Source: Gracilaria caudata (taxonomy: Eukaryota > Rhodophyta > Florideophyceae > Gracilariales > Gracilariaceae). From it: DNA of 55,792 nucleotides. Shown here one piece after another: positions 9,785-21,500 of the stretch (the stretch's first letter is position 1; each line of letters begins with the position of its first letter). Where the stretch lies: positions 1 to 55,792 of the forward strand of contig JASCIV010000064.1 in NCBI GenBank assembly GCA_030374735.1. The letters run 5' to 3'. The notes under the pieces were generated by a model that was given only the letters and a program-made list of their open reading frames with translations, ran no database searches and was not told where the DNA came from. The translations under genes were made by a program, and so were the position numbers.

Positions 9785-9796
9785 TTTGGCGGGAAA
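9785..9796 (+). promoter_or_regulatory. E2F/DP consensus site
   Basis: TTTGGCGGGAAA is a textbook two-sided E2F site, ending 33 bp before the ATG at 9830. It argues for S-phase expression of the 1346-residue gene and could also serve RAD54B, whose ATG is 418 bp away on the other strand. Confidence 0.6.
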
Positions 9797-9829
9797 TGCC
9801 TGTTTCCTGCACTGACTGAATTCAGCATC

Positions 9830-12800
9830 ATGGCGCTGCACCTCACATGGCACCATCGCTACGAGGGTGGTGAACCTGTACCATGTTCAGTTCCCCCAGT
9901 TCCCCATAGCCTTTCCGAACTTTCGACCACGGTACTGATCATTCATATCTCTTCAGCTTCGTTCACCAGTACAGTATTGCGTTGTGCTGCGGACTCGGCG
10001 GCAATCCCTTCCCTACCCAGTGCATGTTTGTTCACCGGCATCCAGCACAAACCCATGCGCCTCCATCATGTTCTCGTTGATTCTACCAGCGCCTTGCAGT
10101 ACCAGAAAGCATCCGAGATTTCGCCGAATAATGTTCGGCAAGTTGCAAAGGATCTTCACACGGTGATAGTGAGTCTTCTAAGAAGCTCCAAGAGCGAGAA
10201 CTTCACATTTCATGTTTTCAACTCTCTTCTGCCCTCCGCCCCCGTTTGTCAGACCTTGCAGATGAGTCCAAGGACTCTCGAAAGCGTTCAGAATGAGATA
10301 GTGACCAACCTACGATTGACCGCAACCGTTCCGTCATCCATACCAGGATCAGATAGAAATGCTTCGATATCTGGTGTGACCAGAGTGCTGCAACGTCTCA
10401 TACGCAAACTTCACAACAGTCGCAGTATGTATTCCGCCAAACCCACCAAACATACTGTTTATCTCCTCAGTTGCGGCTTGACCCTCGAGAGTGAAACTCC
10501 GGGGTTGAACACCCGTGCGGAACGTGACTCACTGAGAGAGAGGAGCACCTCACAGCCTTCGAATGCGTTGAGCGAAATTCTAGGGAAGCTGAAATGCTAC
10601 AACGTGGACCTTGTGTGGATTCTCTTAGAACCACCAGACCAGCTGGGCAGAGCCGTGCTACCTTGCTCGAAGAAGATGAATCCTCTCGAAACATGGGCTC
10701 AGAACAACGCACACCTTGAAATCAAGTACTTTGGGGATCTTTTGAAACCGAAACGGCCTCCTAGATCTCCCATGGCGTTTAGTCTTCAAGAAAGGCTTCG
10801 GGCAAAGCCCCGCCCTCGAGAAATTCAGGTAGTGAACGTGAAAAACTGTGTCCCGGCTCGGATTGTTTTCGAAAAAGGTGTTGATAACAGTGGGGAGGTG
10901 CTTGTTGGTATTTCTAATGTGAAAATACTGTCTTTGGGATTGTCAACTCAGCATGCGGAACAAGAGACAACGTTTTTGCTTTCTCACTATCTAAACAAGT
11001 GGGAATCGCCTTCTTTCGCGAAGGCCTTCGCAGACGCACAACCAAGAACATTGAAACCAAGAACGCCAGATGAGGTTCAGGCATTTGCGTCCTTTATGTC
11101 GTTTCTCATGCGAACGGAAACGGTTGTCGTTGCAAACGAGTTTACTGTTGATCATGAAAAGCATAATTTCGGCAGAAGTCGAGTTGTTATTGTGCCCTAC
11201 ACCTCGAACGTCGCATCAGTTTGTTATATACCGTCTCATTTTAGCCGTTTTGCAAGCAGAGATTCGTTACTACCGAAGAATTACAACGAGTGGCAGAATT
11301 GGCACAACGGGGGTCAGCTTTCCCGAATGAATGTTGAGTCCTTTAAAGATGATGAGGTTCCTGAAGTCCATGAGACAATACTCTCTACTAGTTTCCCGGG
11401 CAATGCATGGCAGGATTGCGCGGTTTCGAAAAATGCTAAGAATCTTCGAAGTGGGAACAATCATGTGATTGTGAATGCAAAGGGTTGTAGAAGAGATGCT
11501 GCGGACATCGAGAACACTAAAGTGGCGTTCGCTCCAAGCATTCAAAAGGCAGCGTCGACCAGACTGGCAATTCAGGGTGCTAAGGCATCTTTAAGGAAGA
11601 AAGGCGAAGGTTTTCTCTCCAAATCGTCGAATTCGTGTGCAGCACCTAAGATCTCTAAAGCCCCGATGACCGTCACAAAAAATGGATTCCGATACAAGCG
11701 TGTTTCTGCCGATAGGCCAGGGTTAAAAGGTCGACTCCACAAGTCAAGCTCCAATGGAATGCGTTTCTCATCAAAACTATACACATCTGCTTCGAAGCAT
11801 GGGGTGCTTGATTTGAAATCAGAGAAATCCAGGTCGAAAGTAACCGCATCAGAATCTTTTCCCACTCGGATTCCTAGACACGCGGGAACCCATACCGGTG
11901 CGTTTTCAAACGGAGAAGCGCAGAAGCGCAGAAGCTCTATATTGGCAACAGAACAAACTGGGGAGGAGGATCGACACTCACTGCCCAGGTTAAACGACGC
12001 AGCGGGTTCTATCCTTCGAGGAGACTCCGTGGCTCAAAGCTTGCCGATAGATAAAGAACCTTTAGGCAGATCAGGACGGGCAGTTATGGGAACTCCACCG
12101 GCCGAGTTCGAATCAGGCTCTCACTTCAGATGTGGTAATGACCGCATATCCACGGTCTCATCAATCATTGGCCGTTCTAGTTTTGAACGAAGATCAGTTC
12201 GACGGAGCTCTCCGGCTCCACAATTTGGAGAACGGAGGAAAAGGCCCAGATCGTTTATTGCTTCTGAAGCATCACCACAAGCGCATTCGCCGAACAGGAA
12301 AGTTATTCTTGAGAAGAAGTCGCTTAAACGACAATGCGTAGATATTGACAACAAAGGAAGAGTAATCGAAGAGTTTTGTGTGGAACGTCCGCCCACCTCT
12401 CACCACCAGAAGTCGTTAACTGTGAAACCATCCTTTGTTCGTGACAAGCAAAATGAACCGAGATATAAGGGTGACGGAAACAAAAAGGTTTCTGTAGATA
12501 CATCTATTTCGGTTGGAGAGGAAGCACAACTAATCTCCTGGCAGATAAGAAACAAAACAGATTGCGACGTCACTGTGGGAATCAGAAGGTCAAATGAGAA
12601 AACTTCCAAATTCCCGCGAACTCGAAGGAATATTGAAGTGGAAGCTCTGCAGCTACAAGACGAGGTCAATGTGACTTCTGAAGGGGAGTTTTACCCGTCG
12701 GCTCGTGCCGATGAAACCACTTCAAATATACCACTTTCGGTTGATGCCGCGACGGAAGCCATACGAAAACTCGATGACGTGATTGCAGAACTATCAGATC

Positions 12801-13870
12801 CCTCTTCTGCGTGCGGGGAACAGACAACAAGGGATGCAATGTCCCAGCTTTCAATCATCTCCGAACAACTTACAACGGCACCCCGTTCTTGGCCGGAGTT
12901 GTATTCGTTGGCGAATTGGAGACTAAAAAGCGATGACGAAGTTATCGCTTCTATGCAAGCGGGTCAAAAAGCCTTCTTCTCGCAGGACCACATCCAATCA
13001 AAAACGGTCATTGGGAAGCTGTGGCGAGCTGTTATAGAAGCCTTTGAGCAAGTGATATGGCTTCTCTATAAGCTCTCGGATCCGAAATCGAAGGTATCAA
13101 TTAAGTCCAGGAAGAAACCAGAGTTATTTAGAAGAGCAACAACAATCTTGTCCTGTGCCCAAGTGACTGCTGAACTCACCTCGTCCAGTTTGGGCTCGTC
13201 GCAAGCATTTCAAAGTGCGTTAGACGTGTTCTTCAACTCGACCTTAGTGCATTTCGTTCAGGCCCCAAACCATGTGAACCTCATGCACTGGACGCGCAAT
13301 GTTTTCGAACACTTTGAAAAGGAACTTCCTGCTAAGAGGTCTTCTGCCAATCCACAATTTACTGAAAGCGCATCGAAGAAAGTGGGCTCGTCCAGCCCTT
13401 CCGGTCACAAAGCTATAGTGAGGAATACGACAGAAACAAAACGAAGGTCAGGAGATCGTTGTAATGAGCTAAAACTAAAGTCATCGAGAAATCTGTCGAA
13501 CGTGCTCCCCGGAAGAAAACGAGCTGTCCAGAATTCAAAACCTCTCCAAAACCACCCAGCCTTCAGAAGAGGGAAAGCTTTCGCGGGTGTGTCGAAAAAG
13601 AAGAAAAAGCCCTCGCTTCTTGAACCTTCATCGAAGCCTACTTGTCCTTCAATGGTGCTGGACAGATTAATTCACATGGGGAGTCTACAGTCTTCACTTG
13701 ATGCTATCAACGTACCGGAGGCGAAAGACTATGACGTTTGCCAGGAAGCAGTCGAGGCCACTGATGACGAAACAGATAAAACGTTACGTATGGTCGCCAT
13801 GGCTCCGAAGTCCGCCCCACTCGATACAGATAAGGCGAAATGCGACGTTATTAACTATAGCCTCCTGTAA
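9830..13870 (+). CDS. Large protein of unknown function, Treslin-like candidate
   Basis: 1346 residues from the ATG at 9830 (an upstream in-frame GTG is rejected). Residues about 20-330 alternate hydrophobic strands and helices in a vWA-like way (LHHVLVDSTS; SENFTFHVFNS; KHTVYLLSCGL; YNVDLVWILLEPP). That recalls the N-terminal fold of Treslin/TICRR, the metazoan Sld3-like replication-origin firing factor. The middle (about 540-960) is low-complexity and rich in S, K and R, with proline-directed sites such as RRSSPAP and HSPNRK; the last fits the CDK pattern S-P-x-R/K. Residues about 1000-1200 are helical, and the C-terminal part is again basic. No catalytic motif is seen. The identity is a hypothesis; the frame being a real gene is secure. 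Confidence 0.8.
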   Translation: MALHLTWHHRYEGGEPVPCSVPPVPHSLSELSTTVLIIHISSASFTSTVLRCAADSAAIPSLPSACLFTGIQHKPMRLHHVLVDSTSALQYQKASEISPNNVRQVAKDLHTVIVSLLRSSKSENFTFHVFNSLLPSAPVCQTLQMSPRTLESVQNEIVTNLRLTATVPSSIPGSDRNASISGVTRVLQRLIRKLHNSRSMYSAKPTKHTVYLLSCGLTLESETPGLNTRAERDSLRERSTSQPSNALSEILGKLKCYNVDLVWILLEPPDQLGRAVLPCSKKMNPLETWAQNNAHLEIKYFGDLLKPKRPPRSPMAFSLQERLRAKPRPREIQVVNVKNCVPARIVFEKGVDNSGEVLVGISNVKILSLGLSTQHAEQETTFLLSHYLNKWESPSFAKAFADAQPRTLKPRTPDEVQAFASFMSFLMRTETVVVANEFTVDHEKHNFGRSRVVIVPYTSNVASVCYIPSHFSRFASRDSLLPKNYNEWQNWHNGGQLSRMNVESFKDDEVPEVHETILSTSFPGNAWQDCAVSKNAKNLRSGNNHVIVNAKGCRRDAADIENTKVAFAPSIQKAASTRLAIQGAKASLRKKGEGFLSKSSNSCAAPKISKAPMTVTKNGFRYKRVSADRPGLKGRLHKSSSNGMRFSSKLYTSASKHGVLDLKSEKSRSKVTASESFPTRIPRHAGTHTGAFSNGEAQKRRSSILATEQTGEEDRHSLPRLNDAAGSILRGDSVAQSLPIDKEPLGRSGRAVMGTPPAEFESGSHFRCGNDRISTVSSIIGRSSFERRSVRRSSPAPQFGERRKRPRSFIASEASPQAHSPNRKVILEKKSLKRQCVDIDNKGRVIEEFCVERPPTSHHQKSLTVKPSFVRDKQNEPRYKGDGNKKVSVDTSISVGEEAQLISWQIRNKTDCDVTVGIRRSNEKTSKFPRTRRNIEVEALQLQDEVNVTSEGEFYPSARADETTSNIPLSVDAATEAIRKLDDVIAELSDPSSACGEQTTRDAMSQLSIISEQLTTAPRSWPELYSLANWRLKSDDEVIASMQAGQKAFFSQDHIQSKTVIGKLWRAVIEAFEQVIWLLYKLSDPKSKVSIKSRKKPELFRRATTILSCAQVTAELTSSSLGSSQAFQSALDVFFNSTLVHFVQAPNHVNLMHWTRNVFEHFEKELPAKRSSANPQFTESASKKVGSSSPSGHKAIVRNTTETKRRSGDRCNELKLKSSRNLSNVLPGRKRAVQNSKPLQNHPAFRRGKAFAGVSKKKKKPSLLEPSSKPTCPSMVLDRLIHMGSLQSSLDAINVPEAKDYDVCQEAVEATDDETDKTLRMVAMAPKSAPLDTDKAKCDVINYSLL

Positions 13871-13935
13871 AAGAACTTCACGTTTGAGGTAAGCATTGAA
13901 TATGGCTGCGTAGTGCTACGAACAACTAATCATCA

Positions 13936-15000
13936 TCAGTTTATTCCCTTCAAGAGCTGGTCAATCATCATTTCCGATACATTGTAATAACTACCGCCAA
14001 AGATGTTGAAGTGATTCAGGTAGTGGTACAGCTGATACAGCTTCAGCCGTCTCTTAAATCCTTCTGCCTCTGGGATAAGCTTCCGATAAGATTTCCAGAA
14101 GGATGTCGTTAGTTCCATGCACCACGACATTCCAAACTCTGCTTCGTGGTGCCCGTAGTAGGTTGCGGGATCGTAAATTACCGGCTCAGCAGAGTCACCA
14201 AGACCGTTAACATTTCCAGACCAAAGATCTCCATGCAGGATGCTCGGTTTTATTGTTCCCCTCACATCTTCAAACAATTCGTCCAATCGTGAACACAGTT
14301 CATTGCCTTTCCTTATCAGATTGGAATCATTAGTTAGCATAAGCTGATGTCGAAGACGCCTTTCACGGAAGAACTCGACCCAGTCATCCATCCATCCGTT
14401 TGGCTGTGGAGTCGATCCTAGTGTATTGTCGACAGCGAATCCAAACTTTCCTTCCTTCGCCTCTTCGAAGACTGGCTCAGCCAGGTGCATTCTCGCCAGC
14501 TTGTCTCCAAGTCGACCTTGATCGTAGATGGAATACAAGTCTAGAGCTTCCATGATAATGAAGGAGCCCTGAACACCTCTGAGGCTTCCACAGTAGTACA
14601 CTTCGGGGACCCGAATTGTGTGAGTCTTAAACATTGCAGATAGACCTTCCTTTTCGCCTTCAAACATTTCTACATCCTCCCGACTGACCTTTGCAAAAAG
14701 CCGCTTTCCCTTGTCCGTGGTTATCATGTGCATAACTGCCCATCCGGACGAACCTGACCGAGACATGGAGGTGACATTTCCGAATCGTAGCTTGTCGGTT
14801 ATTACCTCAGCTATTTCATCTGTTGAAACTGTCGCAGAAACTCGTGAACTTCTTCGCATTGTAAATCGTCGAGCTCTCTTAGTGCTAAAGCGGTTCAATG
14901 TCCATGGCTTAGCAGGAGGAATGAATGGGGAAACGCCAGCAACAAATCCAGGCAAACTTGAACGAATTCGGAACCCTCGCTCGAAGCTTGCAGTCTGCAT
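13936..15000 (-). CDS. Fructosamine-3-kinase family protein, probably plastid-targeted
   Basis: 354 residues from the ATG at 15000. About 60 N-terminal residues rich in R, S and F (GFVAGVSPFIPPAKPW) look like a transit peptide. The rest is a full FN3K/aminoglycoside-phosphotransferase-fold kinase: FAKVSRED carries the ATP-binding lysine; the catalytic loop is LHGDLWSGN; the metal-binding segment is IYDPATYYGHHEAEFGMS; the C-terminal LYQLYHYLNHFNIFGGSYY is family-typical. The enzyme phosphorylates fructosamine or ribulosamine adducts so they fall off glycated proteins. The P-loop reads SMSRSGSSG, so the redox-switch cysteine reported for human and plant FN3K is missing. It is convergent with the 1346-residue gene, 65 bp apart. 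Confidence 0.87.
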   Translation of the reverse strand: MQTASFERGFRIRSSLPGFVAGVSPFIPPAKPWTLNRFSTKRARRFTMRRSSRVSATVSTDEIAEVITDKLRFGNVTSMSRSGSSGWAVMHMITTDKGKRLFAKVSREDVEMFEGEKEGLSAMFKTHTIRVPEVYYCGSLRGVQGSFIIMEALDLYSIYDQGRLGDKLARMHLAEPVFEEAKEGKFGFAVDNTLGSTPQPNGWMDDWVEFFRERRLRHQLMLTNDSNLIRKGNELCSRLDELFEDVRGTIKPSILHGDLWSGNVNGLGDSAEPVIYDPATYYGHHEAEFGMSWCMELTTSFWKSYRKLIPEAEGFKRRLKLYQLYHYLNHFNIFGGSYYNVSEMMIDQLLKGIN

Positions 15001-15541
15001 TCTTATGTGGTCTGTGGACCTGACCTTCACCTCTGCAGGATATCTCCCTTTGTGCGGTTGAATCGCAGTCAAGAAACACGAGAACGTTTATTTGAACGAC
15101 GCCGTCGCTGCTTCATGTAGCGGGCTGCCTCTGCTGGAGGGATATAGGGATATACGGTTGAGGGTTAACTCCAAAAAATACGTGGGGAGATCATCATTTT
15201 CGAACGGGGAGCTTCGTTTGCCCCAAAACTTCAAGCCCTGAACTTCAGGGCCTACAGTTGCAATTTGTACCTTTGTAGATCACGTCACGAGGAAATTGCA
15301 GCCTTCTAAACTTTGGCAGTCATGGATTCTTCACGATCATGATATCTTTCCTACCAATGTCTTGATGGAAGAACATTTGTTTCCGGAAGCATCAATTTAT
15401 TCTACAATGCTTCACTGTCACAACAGACTGTTTACCATATTATCATAAGCCCTGAATTAATTCTTGGAGATCATCCCATTTTGAAGCCCCCCCTAATTGA
15501 AGGCTGTTGTCCAAAATAAAGAAGCCCCCCTAACACTTTTC
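15001..15541. other. Intergenic region with short repeats
   Basis: Separates the FN3K-like gene from the 3' end of the ACC gene. It holds a perfect 8-bp inverted repeat with a 1-base spacer, GCCCTGAA-C-TTCAGGGC (15235-15251). The words AAGCCCTGAA and GGAGATCATC each occur twice, near 15186-15243 and 15449-15476, so a short imperfect direct repeat is present. No gene is seen. Confidence 0.45.
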
Positions 15542-18500
15542 TTACCGAGTATCGCCAGATTTACTTTCACCATCTCTATCCCATCCGAGTTTCCCCAGTT
15601 TACTGAAAATTCCGAAGGATGATAATGACGGAGACCTTGTTGAATTCACAAGACTTATCTTCTCCTGTATTGCTGCGATCATCTCTGCTCTCTCAGATTT
15701 CGTTTTGCAGTTTCGTAAGGCAGCTTCAATACCGTCAACAAAGCCTTCTTTTGAATCCTTTGAGCACTGGGTAACATCTGCAGCAATTCTAGAAGTTCTG
15801 ATCTTCTCAATTCTCTTATCGATCGCGTCTTCTTCAACCTCGAGCCAATGGAAAACCCAGCTGTCGTCTTCCTCGAATGACCCCTGAACTGCTTGTTTCT
15901 TCAAGCCGTCAAAGTCGATTGTTCCGTTTGGAACGCCATGGCCGCTCACTCCAGCTTCCATGCGATAATCAGCACCCCATTTCCTCAACAAACTTCGAAC
16001 CTTCTCATCACACATGTCTGGGTCTGCTTCGAGAACCTTCTTTCTTACTCTCTCTTCGGCCAGTCGGCGCTGTAAACGCCAATAAAAGAAGGACCGTGCA
16101 TCTCGCCAATCTATTATTCTTCTCACAGCACCTTTCGCCATTAATCGCCCAGGTGTGTCGTGAAGGTCACAGAAAGATGTTGCGATGCTCCTGTAAATAG
16201 GAAGCACCTCAACTTCTCGGGCATAAATTGCTTCATGAATTGATTGCTTCTTCTCGTCACTCAAAATTACCCCTGATTGATTGGTACCTCTTAGTGCCTC
16301 GTCGAGCTCTCTAAGCTTGGGGTCCAGTTGATGCATGGTCTTGATCAAGTGTCGGCGTCGATACTTAACGTCCACAGTTCCTTCCGGTTCCAGAACACCT
16401 CCTCGAGAAGTCGGATCCGCATACATTTCAATCATTTCCGGATTAATAAGCGTGTCTAGCACGACCCACGCGCCACCTCTAAGCTCTGCACCCGGAGGGA
16501 GGTATACAAATACTGGCTGCTTATAGCATCGAAGAGCATCAACAATCACAGACCCGGACTTCAAAATCTCATCAAACATATCACGCATCCCTCCTGAAAA
16601 GCCACGCCAGTTTGCAAGAATAAATAACGGAAGACCCTCACGGTCAAAATCCTTAATCGCTTGCGCGGTCTTTGCAGCGGAATCGGGATACCAAACTTGT
16701 CCTGCTTGGGTAACCACACTCTCTCTCGTATCCGGGGAGGCAGGATCTGCTGGCGTAACTCTCTCAACAGATCTTGTCTCAACAGCTATGACACCGGTCG
16801 GCACACCGCCCAGACGAGCTCTTCCAACGATCACGGTCTTAGCCCATCCTTCAAGATACTCTTCCCATGAGTCCTTATCAAACAGGCCTCCAAGGAATCT
16901 TCTATCATCGCCTGTGTTGTCAACTTCCCCAGCGATGAGTTTTGATCTTGGATCATATGACTGTCCGTTTAGTGGGGGTCTGGAAAGGATCGCCCTCGAA
17001 ACGGGATCTCTTGATTCCACGATAGGTAGTTTTTCACCTTTGATCTTTGGAATAAAGCTCAACCACCTTAAAACTGCGTCCACACCCTGAACATCGTCGT
17101 CAACCACTGTATGTGTAATCCCGTTGGGATACATGACTTTCGTTCCACCGAGTTGCTCATTACTGATGTACACATCGTGACCAAGCACCTTATTAAGCGC
17201 CGAATAACCAGTTAATATTATTGGAGCGGCCGACTTTTTCTGAATGACTCGCTGGCCAAGACGGACCAAATAAGCACCGATTCCAACAGACCGTGAGGAC
17301 ACATAGCTTAGCGTAAACGTTTCCTCGTATGCGCGCGAAGTCTCACCGGCAATGAGTCCAGATCCCATCAAGTTTTCTACCCCTATTCCGTGTTCTAGTC
17401 CTATTATATCCGTGACTTCGAGCATATCACTTCCGACCCTCTTACCCGTCTTTATTCCTTGACCAAGCTCTTGAAGATCTGACTCCTTGACAGTAATACA
17501 TCTGAATCCCTTGCTCGGAACTGATGCATCAATCCAATCCACATGAAGCTTTTCCCTTACTTCGTCCGCTACACCAATTCTCGCCCCGGAATTGGCTGCA
17601 AGGTATATACGCGGTAATCCCCGCTCCCTTGCCATCTTTGATACGGCACAGAACAGCGTATCCTCTTCCGGTCCGAAAGAGCCGCTGCGGAATGTAATGT
17701 CGTTAGCTATGACGATAATTTGTCGGCCATCAGGAAACTCCGGAGTTCGAATCATCCATATCCAAGCCACCATTCCTATATCGTTTTGACCAGGTTTTCT
17801 TGTCGTTTCAACTAGTTCTGGCCCAGATCTCGAAGAGGAATCCCGTGACAAGATCAGTTCTTTTGCTTCGATTAATTCCGTGGGCATCTTGTGGCGATGG
17901 AATCCACCTAGAAGCCTATCTTCTGAATATCTTCGCCATGTCTGATGAAGCTGCTTAGTGAATATATGCATAAAGTCGTACACGTAGGTGGTTTCCATGG
18001 CTTGCGCTACTACTCTTCTTCTCTGGATACGATCCATGATGGGATATGGTTCTGACACGAGCGAGCCGTGTAATGAACCAGGGCTATCATTCGAAACCGT
18101 GACAAACAATTCATCTCCTGTATTCGGATCGACAGTTTCAACGTAGCTCTCTACTCGCAACATGTGACCTGTGGGGTTAAACAATAGGAATCGCAGAGGA
18201 ATAATAGAAGCCGATGTGTCTTTCGCAACAACAAGTGCGGGTACCCTGATTTCGACTGCGAAAACTCGAAGACTCCAACATCGGTTGGCATATCTTTGGA
18301 ACATGCGTCTGCAAATTGCCTCTACATCTTCAATGTCGATCTCAACTGATGGTACAATGTTCAAGAAGATATGATTGAAATCAGTTCTCCGGAATCTTCT
18401 GTCACAATTTGCCATTTCTACAGCATCCAAGGCTTCTATGAATGTCCTTTCTGCTTCCGGCATTGAAACGATCGCACACTCGTTGGAGCTCGAGAATACG

Positions 18501-21500
18501 TCAGCTTGGCGAATGACAGCTCTGACAAAGAATCGGGCATCCACATCACGCTGGAAACGATTGTCGTGTTTCTTGGAGTTGGGCTCCGTTTGCACGGGCT
18601 CTTTCTCTTTGGACTTCGATAGACTTGCGCCGGACGTGTTGGATCCTTCTGGTAAATCTATGCCGTTGGAACCCTTGTTTTGCTCTAAACCTTGAGTATC
18701 TCCAATTGGTGGCTTCTTTCCAGACGATATCGAATCCGAACTCTTCTTTCTGCGAGATAACGATTTGTCTTGCGCAAAGAACACATGAATCGAGCGATTA
18801 GGATATCCAAACCTAGATATCGAGAAGTTCGACAACCTAGATAACTCTAACTGAAACGCCATAGGTGGATCAATGTGACGGTATATTGGGTCTTCATCAA
18901 ATTTGTTTCGAACTCTGAGGGTGAAGAACGCAGGGTACGTCAGAGACTCACTTGAGGAACCCGGAATGACAATAAAAGTAACGGCTTTGATTCTAGCCTT
19001 TGCTGCGCGATCCATTCGAGAGGGTTTTGCGCGGCAGAAGGTGGATAATGACTTGCTGACCAAGTTTTCCACTAGAAACGGATCACGCTCTGCGTCGAAA
19101 CTGTGCTTGGCATGGCTCATGTTCCCAGATTCCGCTTCGCCATTTCCTGTGACTGGCGGGGCACTAGAATCCCAACGCAACAAGATTGTTAACACGTTAA
19201 CATTTCTCATCGAAGACGATGTGTGTTCTCGGGCATACATGTCCAGTATGGAATCAAATTCTGCTTCCATTGAAGACCAATCTTGAAAGGCGGCGAGTCT
19301 GCCGTCCCGGAATGGCTCATCGTCGAGCTCTGTAGACGCACCACCCATCGCTTGTGAAAGATTGTCAGCCGAATCGAAGGACTTCATTCCCCGAGAAACA
19401 TGTGCACGGGGTCTTCTTACACCGTTCATTGACATAACAGTTGGTCCACTGTCTTCTCGCTTCAAGAACCTGAATTTCCACTCAGCAGTTAGCGTTGTAT
19501 TTGTGTGAGGGCTCTCGGAACAGAACACCTTCAGGTTATTCACGTCATATGCACGGTAAGACCTCAGCAAGTAAACTTGAGTGGCAACGCTTCGTACAGC
19601 AGATGAAACAACAGAGTTTTCGGACGGAATGATAAATGATACCAGGACATCGAGTATCGATTCGCTAAGGCGAACCACCCTTTGGATCTCTTCTTCTCTC
19701 CTGTCTGATGATGCTCGAACAATGGCTTCCAACATGTTCTCAATGGTAGTTTTGCGCTGGTGAAAGTGCGGAAGTCTTAAATCGGCCACCATAATTCTGG
19801 CTCGCAGAGCAACATCAGAATACTCTGGGGCATATAGTTGACTGAGCTGATGCAGACGTGCCTTTAACTCAGCTGTTTGTGCGTTCTCTTCCGATAGTAC
19901 CGCGGATAATGCGGGTTTCGACAACATGTCAAGAAAGTCGATCAGTGAAGCGTTCTTTTCCCTAAGACGAATATGGGATACGGCCACGTCGACGATTGAG
20001 GACAAGTCCTTCTTGTTTTCATTACGAAGCGCGAACAGCGTATCGGCGGCCCCTCCTGTCCTTCGAGCAAAAATCTTCTCGATGTTAAGATACTCATCGA
20101 GCAAACCAGCAATAGAGGAAGCAAGGATACTCCCACTAGAGTACTTGGCAGCAGTATTAAACAATTCTGATGCTTCCGGAACATCTCGACAATGGGCAAG
20201 AATTTGAGAAACCGCATACGAAACCACTTGCGTTTGGTTCATCCATTTCTGCTTCGCTAGCGTGCTGTTCGAGTTCGAAAAACATCCCCTTATCTTCTCT
20301 CCCCTCCCAAAGTCGTTCTTGTCTTCCACACCTGCGTCCCTCAACATTGCTTGTAATTCGGACTCGACAGTCCTTTGCAAGTCTGGAGAAATCCGTCCAG
20401 AGAGGAAAGAAAGCGTTTGTCTAATTTCCCCGGCGCAAACCCTCACATCATCGACTTCGTTGATGAAATCTGTTATTGATGCTTTCTTCGCGTCAAACCC
20501 ATGCAAGAGCAATCGCAATTGCTTCTCTGCGGCAAAAAACTGTTGATGCGGTTTCAGACCCATTGCTTGAGGGTCATTGAAATCAGGCAAACTCCCACGG
20601 AACTTTTCAGCTCTTCGAACCTTGCTCGGATCATCTAGCTCCATGGTAGCGATAACCTCCCCAATCTCGACAGAGGTCCCTTCGGTGCTCGTGAGGGTTA
20701 TTCTTCCAGCTTCTGGTGCCGATAAAGTTAGATACATCTTCATGACTTCTAGCTCGACGTACGGCTGCCCAACGGCAACACGCTCATCGTTTTGCACCAG
20801 ATAACGCACCAGCTTTCCGCTCACTGATGATGCTAGTCGCGTTGGGTCATATTCTTTTGGGAACAAGCATGTCTTGCCATCTATTGACAGTCGGAGACCC
20901 GCAGGTTCTATTCGTAAATAACAAACATGAGATCGACCGTTCAACACTACAAGTTTGGCACCATCAGCGAGGGTACGAAGTTCTGCCAAAACGCTTTTCT
21001 TCGGGTCCTTTCCGAACTCGTCATTTTCCAGTCGTACTCTAAAAGTCGAAACATCTGCACGTGTCACCGTAAAGCTGTACTTTACGTCTTCATATATGAG
21101 TTGCACCGGAAATTCGACTAAGGATCTGTCGAGTGGTGGTAATTGTCCGCGCTCGAGGCACTTTGTGAAGAGTTCAGCACGCTCGGTAAACTGGATATGC
21201 GCTCGACACACCGCCCCGACAATGACTGCCAGATCCGTGGGAGGCTTCTCAGCTGCAACTTTTTCCGCAATGAGACTATCAAGCCACGCAGTCGTGATTT
21301 GATTCTCACGGAAAGCCTTCATCTCTAACAGCTTAATTAAGTATTCAACCGTTGTTCGAATATCTCCGCGAATCGATAGTTCTTTCAGGGCGAGCACAAG
21401 CGATCTTCTCGAAGATTCTCGTGTTTCTCCCCATGCAAATAAGTGACCGAACTGGGAATCCGCGAATTCGTGAACCCCACCTGAAGCGCCGACACTGAAG

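Noticed and set aside
9776..9829. Longer version of the 1346-residue protein
   Set aside because: It would start at GTG and run through the E2F site; the ATG at 9830 is the first usable start.
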